Positions 12,021 to 21,010 of a stretch of 64,000 bases of DNA are shown here, piece by piece. The notes beneath the pieces are model-generated. The model did not search any database. It was not told the origin of the DNA and saw nothing but the letters and a program-made list of their open reading frames with translations. The translations under genes and the position numbers were made by a program. The DNA is from Primulina eburnea (taxonomy: Eukaryota > Streptophyta > Magnoliopsida > Lamiales > Gesneriaceae): NCBI RefSeq assembly GCF_022965805.1, contig NC_133101.1:42507642-42571641 (forward strand). The letters are read 5' to 3'. The stretch's first letter is position 1. Each line of letters starts with the position of its first letter.

Positions 12021-12226
12021 ACTCTCTCAGCCCTCCTCTGATCATTTACCTCTGATCCAGAATCGGCTCTGATTCAGTCTTTACTAATACATTCTGTAAT
12101 TCAAGTCAGATAACAATACAACATGCAATAATGAAAGCAATAAATCATGCTAGCACATCATAAAGCAAGGAAGAAGACTCGATCTACCCCGCTCATTCTA
12201 TCTTATCTCAATCTAAAGGATCTATC
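12021..12226 (-). other. Gyp2 short leader between primer-binding site and gag
   Basis: About 200 bp of untranslated leader. It aligns with the leaders of Gyp1a (20690-21010) and Gyp1b; nothing else recognised. Confidence 0.6.
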
Positions 12227-12238
12227 GCTCTGATACCA
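12227..12238 (-). other. Primer-binding site of Gyp2 (tRNA-Met)
   Basis: Sense-strand TGGTATCAGAGC, complementary to the 3' end of plant initiator tRNA-Met, five bases inside the 5' LTR. Confidence 0.9.
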
Positions 12239-12541
12239 CCTGTTGTGGGGACCCAGGCTCTAACTCTTTTCTTTGGGATTAAATGGATCATTTATATAAA
12301 AAGTGGGTCAAATTTTTGCTTTACAACATTAATTCTAATGTATGTATACAAGCACAAGTTCTTTATTTATATTACAACATACAAACATATCTTGTTCTAG
12401 TACATTCATCCAACTAATGTTTAATACAATACAAAATACAAATAGTCCAAGTCTACTAAAAACCACTAGTCCTCTGCTGCGCCCATAGTCTCCACGCTAT
12501 ATCAATCTCGTCTCTGTCTCGACCCAGATCCTGCCCTACCT

Positions 12542-12586
12542 GTTGTTATGCACACATACAGACATAACAACAGCCGGAAACTCCGG
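12542..12586 (-). other. Two adjacent stem-loops in Gyp2 LTR
   Basis: GTTGTTATG pairs with CATAACAAC (12542-12550 with 12563-12571, 9 bp), next to CCGGA-AAC-TCCGG (12574-12586). Gyp1 and Gyp0 have the same pair of hairpins at the same place, with compensating differences in the first. Confidence 0.65.
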
Positions 12587-12735
12587 TGAGAACAAATCCC
12601 AGTATAAACATGTGTACATGCATATATCAATCTGTACATGAAACATGCTATAACGAATGTCATCCATATAAACATGCAATGCAATGCGAATCAAACCATG
12701 TCTGGACTCGACTAGAACTCTAGGGATCCCGGTGT

Positions 12736-12790
12736 GAATAAGACGATCTATCACCTACCCTCCCAATCGGGGTGACGGTACGTCTTATTC
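12736..12790 (-). other. GAATAAGACG stem-loop, Gyp2 5' LTR
   Basis: Arms at 12736-12745 and 12781-12790 are perfectly complementary; an inner TCACC/GGTGA stem surrounds CCCGATTGGG. Confidence 0.65.
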
Positions 12791-13691
12791 CTAGACTTCG
12801 GCCTGATCTGTATCCACATCTACAATAGGAGACGAATCTTCTCCTAAGCTGTGATATTACGGAACATCTAGAAGTTTGACTGTTTCTGTCAAGACTCCCT
12901 ATCTTAAATGCAATGCATCACAATTTGTAAACCAATGCATAATCATCTCAAAAGATTTGAATACAAGTCTATAAACAAATCACACTCATAATTCAAGATA
13001 AACAATAAATCTCGTATGTGGTTTTGGTTGGGAAACTCAAATGTGATCTCATTTGAGTTGTATCTCCTCAAACAAAACATGTATTATACCTTTCTTGTTG
13101 TAGTCTCGTCGCAAAAGAAATCTCGAAACCGAACCTGTCAATATCAATCTGAAATGGCAATGTAGAAATGTATTCTATCACTATACAATTCCAAACAACT
13201 CATATACAATCCATATTCAATCTTGGTAACAATCGACGGTATAACAACGTAGTTTCTCGATACCGATCAATGTAATCTCAACATACATCAACCCGGTATA
13301 ATCCTCAATTTATAATCAACATAATCTATCTCATAACATCTCAAAATCTACAAAATCTCAGATACAACTATTCTGAAAAAGCGTAACAATAGTATACGAT
13401 ATCCGTTCTTCGATTCGTTTACAATTCTACAATCCTCAAAACCATTGAAACACATTGCTCAAATAAAATCACAATTTCTCCAACATGTAGATTTCGAAAC
13501 ATGATGTAATTAAACCATACTTACATCCTCTTGTAGCCATTGAAGCAAGGAACAAGATTCTCTATTCGGTATAAAAATCGGATGGCTAAATCTTAAGATA
13601 TCTTACCTCAACCTTGAAGAAAACTTGAGGAATTCTAAGGGATTCTCTCGATTCTGGTCTGCTGAGGAGAAAATGGCAGAATCAAGCACCA

Positions 13692-13693
<2 letters not shown>

Positions 13694-13758
<65 letters not shown>
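13694..13758 (-). repeat. (TA)n microsatellite at the Gyp2 TATA position
   Basis: About 65 bp of TA with one interruption (TAAATA). The matching site in the other Gyp2 LTR (about 6919-6930) is only ~12 bp. It replaces the TATA box of the LTR promoter. Confidence 0.9.
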
Positions 13759-13803
13759 GCCATGTGTCAAGTTAAGAAGAGATGGTGGATTTCTTGCATG
13801 CAG

Positions 13804-14110
13804 CACCGCGGGTGCGGTCACGTTAACACCGCGGGTGCGCTATGCTCTCGGCAACCCTATAATTTCCACAAAATACCGACCGCGGGTGCGGTCTCTGCAA
13901 GACCGCGGGGGCGGTCTTGTCACCGTGGGTGCGGTCCTTCGGCACCGTGGGTGCGGTGATGCTACCGAAATTTTGGCCAACTTACTGTCCATGCACCGCG
14001 GGTGCGGTGTCTCCTAGCACCGCAGGTGCGGTGTGGCTTCGGCAGCACATTCAAAATTCCATATTTTATTACCGCGGGTGCACTCTTGTTCTAAGCGCGG
14101 TTGCGGCCTT
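13804..14110 (-). repeat. CCGCACCCGCGGT-type array, Gyp2 5' LTR
   Basis: About ten to eleven units of ACCGCGGGTGCGGT, including one near 14018-14031 that is missing from the 3' LTR of the same element. Confidence 0.88.
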
Positions 14111-15326
14111 TCACACATGAAATATTTTGTACTTTCATCTTATGACATGCATTCTCATATCCTCCGAGTCGTACGTCAATGAAAACCAATAATCTCGAGC
14201 CTTACAAGTTCTGACGTTCTTGTTATCAAAGAGTTGATAATAAAGAATGGAGCAATTGGGGTATGCTCATATAAGGACATGTTTAGTCCGAATCACATGG
14301 AGATGTGAACCCACGGCTAGTTGTATCAATGAACCATTGAGGGCCACACAAGTACTAGCTTTCTAGATCCCGTTGAGAAGTTAAAATAGTTCAAAGTGTT
14401 GAACGGCTTATAAAGGAGTTTATAAGCGTAAGGAAATATAGAAGTATGACTTCTATAAGGAGAATGTAATTTTTAATTTAAGGAAGTGTTCCTAAATTAA
14501 AAAAGTTGGCCAAATAAATAATGTATTTGAAAATTGTGATTTTCATAAACATTATTAGGGACTAAATTAAATTATTCAATTGTTGAATTAATTTAACACT
14601 AGTGGGCCTAGTAGAGTCAAAATAAATTAGTTAAAGTGTTGAATTAATTAAATCATATTGGGTCTTGTAGAGCCCAATAGTAAAATAATTATTCAACTAG
14701 TGACTTGTGTGAATTCAAGTAGTGTTTAATTAGTCTCAAATATGTTTGAGATAATTAAAATAAGTCTATGGATTTATAATTGTTAAAAATCAAATAAATA
14801 GCATGCATGGGGAGATGAAGTGTTGAGAGACAACTTTCTCACTAATCAAGACATGTGTCACACATGCCAACAACCACTTTTTACACTACCAAGGCTAGTC
14901 TCCTTTCTCCCATATACCCTTGCAATGACCGAAAATGAAAAACACAATTCTCTCCAATTTTCTCTTCAACTTTTGGTAGAGGAAACAATACACTTCTCAA
15001 AGAAAAATGCTCTAATTTTTCTAGTACAAAATTAGAGTGGTTCTAGCTTGTTGGTGGTGGGCTTAATATTTGAGCAAGGTGGGCTCAAAGGGAAGCTTGA
15101 AGATTATCTTGCCATTCAAGAGCTAAGGTGTTTACACCTTAGTTGGAGCCATCATCAATCTTTTAAGATTGATAGGTAAATCTTTAAAACACCCTATGTA
15201 TGTCATAGTTTGTGTTTTTGTATATGATACACCCTAGTACACAAGGTGGCCGAAATTTCATGCTAGAAAACCGAATTTTTGTTGCTTCCGTTGCGCTTTC
15301 GGTCACCTAAAAATCGATCCCTTTCA

Positions 15327-17115
15327 AGTGATATCAATGCTAAGGGTACTAGTTTTTTAGCATATACATGATATTATATTGAGGTCGATTTCTAACTGCA
15401 TGAGATGAAATTTTTGCAACAAAATCAAGGCATTTTTAGGGCAAATTTTGGGCAGCATGTTGCTGCCCGTTTCGGGCAGCTCGGGCTGCCCGAGGGGCTG
15501 CCCATTTCGGGCAGCAAGGGCAGCCCGAGCCCCCGATCGCCCCTATCTTTTTAAACAAAAAAGATAATTTTGGCATGTTGGCCGGAATCCGGCGACGGAG
15601 CTCCAGCGATGGTGATGACGACTAGGGTTTCCAAAAGTGTTATGGATTATCAAAGTGTCATGGGCCTTGAAGTTGTTGGGCCACGAGATGGCTAACACAT
15701 TTGTGAAATTTAAATGGGCCAAAATGTTTTTTGGTGAAAAATAATTTTTTTTTTTGGGCCCTTAAGTTTAAAATTACAAAAGTTGTAAATATTTTCTCAT
15801 AAAATAAATAATTGAAGTTGAACTTTAATTATTTATAGACGATTGTGATTTACAAGAAATTCGATTATAAATAAATTAATTGAAAAGTTGACAAAGATGT
15901 TTGTATACTTTGTTAATTTAGTTTATAATCATGGTGGTTAGTTATTGGATCAATTAATTATTGTGATAATAAATTTATGGTGTATGATATGTGATATTAT
16001 GCATGAAGGATGATCAAAAGCCCAAGCCCAATTTGCTAGGTGTATGCTAGGATATTTTGTGTTGAATGATTGTAATAATTATCAAATTTAATGTGGGCTT
16101 GGTTTATGGCCCGTTCCACCTCCCATGAGATGTATCCCTATTTGCCATGAATATTATTTGTAAATATTAGTACAGTGGATGATCAAAATTGGAAGATGGT
16201 GGTCATGATGATTATGAAGAACGAAGACATGTAAATATTGGAAGCTAATGTAATAGTTGCATTCGCATCCCTTGAATTTCCCTAGGATTGGACCTAGGCC
16301 CGTGTTTAGCTCACACGGGCCATTAGTTTTGGGGCGATTGATCTTCCTTGTTTTGTTTAATGTTTATAATGTATGCATGATATGTTATAAATAATGAGTA
16401 TATGCGTTATTATTATGATAATAACAAAGTTGCATGAATCCGGCAAACATACGATCAAACATGGCGAGCTTTTAAATAAAATTAATTATGAGACCTTTCA
16501 AAATTAAAAACCCTCATTTTGAATAATATTCAAAATTAATATCAAGCCTGAAAAGGGGAATTATAAATTTGTTTATAATTTCCATGTCTTCCATCGACAA
16601 TGGGTGCATGATGAATGCTACCCGTACTCGGGGCTCGGCTCATATTATTGGGGGGGCCCTGGGTGCCGGAAATCTGTGACATCCATTGACATGGTGATGT
16701 GAAATACGTGGAACTCCCATGATTTTGGCTCATATTAATGGGGGAACTCATGGCGACCGTCCATTAAGGTTCAACATCGATGGGTAAGGCTTGACACGTG
16801 AAGATGAACGACGTCATATTATTGCGTCCTAATCAAACGTGAGACAAAAGTTTACGTAGAGGGTTGCATTGAGATGCAATTGGGAACTACCTTTTAGAAA
16901 TTATGATTGGCTGATATTATTCGGGATCATAATTCGCTAATTGGACCTTACGTACCTACTGAGGAAAAGAGTTTCTCGTTTTCACTGGAGGGTAGTGAAA
17001 ATGTCAAAACAGTGGGAGCGAATATTTATAAAGTAAAAGACCATAGTTTATATCTTACTAAATATTTTAAAATAGTCATTAACATTTATCTGTTTAATCT
17101 TCTGTACTATTTGAA
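15327..17115 (+). other. CopA long leader with degenerate primer-binding site
   Basis: About 1.8 kb separates the LTR end (15326) from the gag start (17116). TGATATCAATGC at 15329 corresponds to the tRNA-Met primer site, with mismatches (CopC has TGGTATCATGAGC). The stretch contains a GGGCAGC inverted-repeat cluster (15450-15531), AT-rich sequence, a repeated GGCTCATATTAATGGGGG-like segment near 16637 and 16727, and no credible reading frame. CopC retains a leader of the same length, 1.8 kb. Confidence 0.75.
15450..15531 (+). repeat. GGGCAGC / GCTGCCC inverted-repeat cluster, CopA leader
   Basis: About eight alternating copies of GGGCAGC and its complement in 80 bp, for example GGGCAGCTCGGGCTGCCC, able to form several alternative GC hairpins in the leader RNA. 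CopC has the equivalent at 47917-48006. Confidence 0.85.
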
Positions 17116-18621
17116 ATGTCTTCAATTCGCAATCCGCTTTCTGCCATTGTCGAAAAACACGTATTAACCGGTCCTAATTACCTCACTTGGCTAAGAAATC
17201 TGAAAATCTTCTTGAACTCGGAAAGGATTGCATATACACTAACTGAGTCGCCCCCTAATAAGGCTCCGACTGACTGCACTCCTGAGGAATTGCAGACCTA
17301 CAAGGATTGGTGTGACCATGACTTGAAGGCCAAGTGTTATATGCAGGCTTCTATGAATGATGAGCTTCAGAGGCGTTTTGAGGGTGCAAAGAGTGCTGCT
17401 GACATTCATTTGCAACTCAAGGAGCTCTTTGGAGAGCAAACACGTCCTCTTAGGCATGCTACCGTCAAGGAGCTGATCACTTTGCGCATGCGAGATGGGG
17501 CATCGGTCCATGAGCATGGCCTAAAGTTGATTGGGCTCGTGGACAAGCTTGTTGGCATGGATTTGATGTTGCCTTAGGAGTTGACCACCGACGTGTTGCT
17601 GTTATCGCTGCCCAGCTCATTTGATCCTTTTGTGGTGAACTTCAACATGAACAAGATGGAGCCGACCCTTGAGGAGTTGGTGAACATGCTTGTAACTTTT
17701 GATTCCAAAATCAAGAAAGATAAGTCGGTTCTTTATGTGGGTTCTTCATCTGGTACGAAGACCGATCCACGTGGGAAGAGAAAGAAGCGTTCTTTCCAAC
17801 GTCCCAAGAAGAACGTGCCCTTGAAGAGGCAGACTCTGGGTCCCGTTGTGGCAGCCAAACCAGTAAAGGCTAAGAAGAATGTTGACATTTGTCATCACTG
17901 GAAGAAGCCTGGACATTGGAGGCGTAACTGCAGGGAATATCTTGCCCAGAAGAGTTCTGGAAACAGTATGTTCTACAATGAAGTAAACATTTCAATTAAC
18001 TCTACTTCTTGGGTATTGGATACCGGCTGTGGCTCACATCTCTGTAATGATTTGTAGGTGATGGGAAGAAGTAGGAGGCTCAGGGAAGGTGAGACCTTCT
18101 TGAGGATGGGCAATGGAGCAAGGGTTGCTGCCAAGGCTGTAGGAGATGTTTACTTGCATTTGAACAATGATTTTAAGTTTGTTTTAAGAGATGTTTTGTT
18201 TGTACCAGACTTGGTGAAAAACATTATTTCCATTCCTATGCTTGATAAAGATGGATTTTTTTGTTTATTTAGCAAAGGTGATTGCAACATTTACAAGAAC
18301 GAATGTTTAATTGGTACCGGAGAACTTGAAAACGATCTCTACACCTTAAAATTAAAAGATATTCCACTTAACAATGTCCAAGCTATAACAACAACAAACA
18401 AGTGCAAACAAGATACTCTAAATTCGGCACAATTGTGGCATGCTCGATTAGGACATATTTCCCTAAGAAAGATGAACAAGCTAGTGGGAGTGGGCATGTT
18501 TGATATGTCTGATATTAATGCTCTCACGACTTGTGAATCTTGTCTGAAAGGAAAGATGACCAAGATTCCCTTTAAGGGCCATGTGGAGCGAGCCAAAGGG
18601 TTATTGGATTTGATCCATACC
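17116..18621 (+). pseudogene. CopA gag, protease and start of integrase
   Basis: ATG at 17116 opens a copia Gag (LTGPNYLTWLRNLKIFLNS; RHATVKELITLRMRDG). The frame continues through TAG at 17575 and TAG at 18055-18057. The zinc knuckle reads CHHWKKPGHWRRNC, where a Cys is Trp; CopC has the complete form. Protease active site LDTGCGSH lies near 18020. The GAG-pre-integrase region follows (LWHARLGHISLRKMNKL, CESCLKGKMTK). The gene is cut at 18621 by Gyp1a and resumes after ATACC at 26628-26632. The TAG at 18055 is shared with CopC. Confidence 0.9.
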
Positions 18622-18744
18622 TGTAAGGCCCAAGAATTATAGAATTGATAAACCAAGATTATCAATCTTCATTAACGAGAGACTCGGAAGATATGAGAAT
18701 GCATGACATGCAATGAGGGAAGAAAAGACATGAGAAAATAGGGT

Positions 18745-19033
18745 TCGCAAGACCGCACCTGCGCCCAGAACAGGAGTGCACCCGCGGTCATTAAAAATGG
18801 AATTTTGGAAGGTGAGGCCGAAGCATCACTGCACCCGCGGTGCAACCAAGACCGCACCCGCGGTGCATGGACAGAAAGTTGGGGAATTTTACAGAAGCCA
18901 CATCGCACCTGCGGTAAGAACAAGACCGCACCCGCGGTGGTGGTACCGCACCCGCGGTCTGAGCTTTCGGGAAATGCAAGGATAGACATTGCACGACCGC
19001 ACCCGCGGTACAATACACGACCGCACCTGCGGT
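18745..19033 (+). repeat. CCGCACCCGCGGT array, Gyp1a 5' LTR
   Basis: About ten units in 290 bp ending ~47 bp upstream of the TATA box. Spacers between units differ. Units are GC-rich and CpG-rich in AT-rich surroundings, and many show CCC-to-CCT or CG-to-TG variants. Confidence 0.9.
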
Positions 19034-19079
19034 CTAACGTGTAACGTAAAGAATGAAGCCACGTTTTAAATTGCATGCA

Positions 19080-19093
19080 AGATATATATATAG
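19080..19093 (+). promoter_or_regulatory. TATA box of Gyp1a LTR
   Basis: GATATATATATAGATGG, between the array and the leader, the only TATA-like element in the right position. Confidence 0.7.
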
Positions 19094-19251
19094 ATGGAAC
19101 TCGTGTCTTCTTGAGATTCTTCAGAGGAAATGGAGAGTTTGGGCAGAAACTTTACTTCTTAAACTTAGAATTTGATTTACGAAGAATCCGTGTCTCAGAA
19201 TTCGAATCCAACGCAGTATTGTGTTCCTCTCGACACGAGCTACACAAGGAC

Positions 19252-19257
19252 GTAAGT
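19252..19257 (+). promoter_or_regulatory. Splice-donor-like GTAAGT in Gyp1a leader
   Basis: GGACGTAAGTTTT about 170 nt after the TATA box; the same sequence is in Gyp1b and Gyp0. No acceptor can be assigned from sequence alone. Confidence 0.35.
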
Positions 19258-19660
19258 TTTATTACGTTTTGAGATGTTTTGAAATTATGATGTTGTCAGA
19301 ACTGAATATGATTCAAATATGGTGTTTCTACTACCGTAGACATTGTAGAATTGAAGTCAGATTAAAGAACAGACTGTTTCTGTAATTGTTTTGATTTTTG
19401 AAAGATATTGACTGAGATTCGATATCAGATTTATGTTATCGTTGAGATTATGAGTTATATCAGTATTGATTATACGTTTTAGAATTATATTTGTGATGTT
19501 CAGATTGACGGGGTTATTCAGATTGTATTGTTATGCCGTCGAAACATCAGTTGATTTAGATTGATCAGATTATGTACTGAGTTGAGTATTGATCAGAACA
19601 GATTGTGTATTGAGTTATTCACTGATACAGGGTATTCGATATTGTCATTTCAGATTTGAT

Positions 19661-19744
19661 ATGGACAGAGTTGAATGCAGGTCATCGTCTTCGTCAGACC
19701 GGGACGATAAAGGTATAATTCATGTGATATTCGGGAAGACATAA
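19661..19744 (+). CDS. Possible short leader ORF (27 codons)
   Basis: ATG at 19661 opens a Ser/Asp-rich peptide (MDRVECRSSSSSDRDDKG) ending at TAA 19742. Gyp1b and Gyp0 LTRs have related frames (…SSSSDRDDKGI, …SSSSDREDKGI), with several of the differences at third codon positions. It lies in the transcribed leader, upstream of gag. It may simply be conserved leader RNA, so confidence as a gene is low. Confidence 0.25.
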   Translation: MDRVECRSSSSSDRDDKGIIHVIFGKT

Positions 19745-19964
19745 CTCAAATCAGATCTCATTTGAGTTTCTCAATAAAATCACATACTAGATTGATGTTT
19801 ATGTTTTGATATGATTATGCTTTGTTTATAGATTTATATGCATTGCATTTCATATTGGAGAGTCTTGACAGACAGTCATACCTCTAGACGTTCGGTGTAT
19901 CGTTACATAGGAGCAGACACCCTCCGATTGTAGATTATTCGATACAGATATGACCGAAGTCTAG

Positions 19965-20023
19965 GAATAAGACGTACGTTACCCCGATTGGGAGAGTAGG
20001 TAACAGACAGTGACGTCTTATTC
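19965..20023 (+). other. GAATAAGACGT stem-loop, Gyp1a LTR
   Basis: Arms 19965-19975 and 20013-20023 are perfectly complementary (11 bp). Inner arms GTTACC (19978-19983) and GGTAAC (19999-20004) pair around CCCGATTGGG. In Gyp2, GypL and Gyp1b the inner arms are GTCACC and GGTGAT, so one C-G pair there is a U-A pair here. Confidence 0.7.
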
Positions 20024-20324
20024 ACACCGGGATCCCTAGAGTCAGCATGGAGTCGAGTCATGACATGATTTGATTAGAACTGCATGCGTAGATGAATGGG
20101 ATTCATAGATTATGGAGCCCATTGTTATTGCTTCCAGTTATGATGGCATGTTTCCTTATTTAGATTGTTTATATGCATGTGTATCTGACTTGAGTTACAT
20201 GCTCATTTGATTTGATTTCATAGATTATGAACTCTATTGTTTTGATTTCATTCATGACCACATGTTTCGTGAATTATATTGTGGATATACATGTTACCAT
20301 GTTTTATACTGGGATTTATTCTCA

Positions 20325-20371
20325 CCGGAGTTATCCGGCAGTTGTCTTGTTTTGTATGTGTGCATGACAAC
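20325..20371 (+). other. CCGGA and GTTGTC stem-loops, Gyp1a LTR
   Basis: CCGGA-GTTA-TCCGG (20325-20338), then GTTGTC (20341-20346) pairing with GACAAC (20366-20371). The second stem is GTTGTTATG/CATAACAAC in Gyp2. Confidence 0.65.
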
Positions 20372-20673
20372 AGGTGGGGCTGGATCGGGGTCAACAGGAT
20401 GAGGAGAGAAGAAGAGTTAGCGTGGTGACTCCGGACTTACTGTAGATTTGGTTTATTACTTGAACTTAGTAACCGAACCTTAAACTTAGATTGTACAGTA
20501 TTGTACTTTTATACTGAAATGTATTTTATACTGAGATGTATATTATTTAGATTCCATTATCTTCCGCATTTACATTTTAAAAAGAAAAATTTTTAGACCC
20601 TGTTTATCAGAACTGATACTTAAATCCCAACGATGATTAAGAAGATGATTAGCGTCCGGGTCCCCACAACAGG

Positions 20674-20685
20674 TGGTATCAGAGC
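20674..20685 (+). other. Primer-binding site of Gyp1a (tRNA-Met)
   Basis: TGGTATCAGAGC, five bases after the 5' LTR end. Confidence 0.92.
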
Positions 20686-21010
20686 GATAGATCCTTTAGA
20701 TTGAGATAGTCAGAACTGATAGATCCTTTAGACTGAGTTAGATTGAGATAGAAGAGAATGAGCGGGGTAGATTGAATTTTCTTTCCTTGCATGTGATTGC
20801 TAGCATGAGATTTATTTTAATGTTGACTTACATTGTGTGTGCTAGCATGATTTATTGCTTTCCTTATTACATGTTGTTTGTTATCTGAGTTGATTACAGC
20901 ATGTAATTACCAAGACTGAATCAGAACCGAGTCTGAGTCAAAGGTATATGATCAGAGGAGGGCTGAGACAGAATATATAGATTGTATATTGATTTGTTTG
21001 ATATTCAGAT

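Larger units (their letters stand above)
5464..14206 (-). mobile_element. Gyp2: near-complete chromovirus-like gypsy element
   Basis: 8743 bp with target duplication AGTTC at 5459-5463 and 14207-14211. In sense order: 5' LTR 14206-12244, primer-binding site 12238-12227, gag 11981-11262, pol 11265-7456, polypurine tract 7367-7355 and 3' LTR 7354-5464. Pol order PR-RT-RNase H-INT defines Ty3/gypsy, and the C-terminus (VKVQWSHHGAEEAT) resembles the chromodomain region of plant chromoviruses of the Tekay/Del type. That lineage call is by motif memory only. Confidence 0.93.
12244..14206 (-). repeat. Gyp2 5' LTR
   Basis: 1963 bp, same ends as the partner LTR. It carries a much longer TA run at the TATA position and one more array unit than the 3' LTR. 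Confidence 0.92.
4522..15326 (+). repeat. CopA 5' LTR, split by Gyp2
   Basis: Two parts, 4522-5463 and 14212-15326, together about 2.06 kb. The second ends ATCCCTTTCA before the primer-binding site. The 3' LTR of the same element is also about 2.06 kb. Unlike CopC and CopS it has only one copy of an ~80-bp unit that is duplicated there. Confidence 0.9.
18622..20668 (+). repeat. Gyp1a 5' LTR
   Basis: 2047 bp, TGTAAGGCCC...GGTCCCCACA. In order: CCGCACCCGCGGT array, TATA box, leader with GTAAGT, short frame at 19661, stem-loops at 19965 and 20325. Confidence 0.93.

Noticed and set aside
16542..16751. 69-codon antisense frame in the CopA leader
   Set aside because: The matching CopC stretch has a stop early in the frame, so it is not conserved.
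18745..19033. Array resembling a CRISPR repeat-spacer layout
   Set aside because: Units are ~13 bp, spacers vary in length, no cas genes, and the setting is a plant LTR promoter.
18672..19076. Frames through the CCGCACCCGCGGT arrays giving Ala-Gly-Ala-Val or Arg-Gly-Cys-Gly repeats (also near 7000, 13900, 24800, 30300, 53400, 59600, 63400)
   Set aside because: They are translations of the array in various frames and orientations, without a consistent start or frame among copies.
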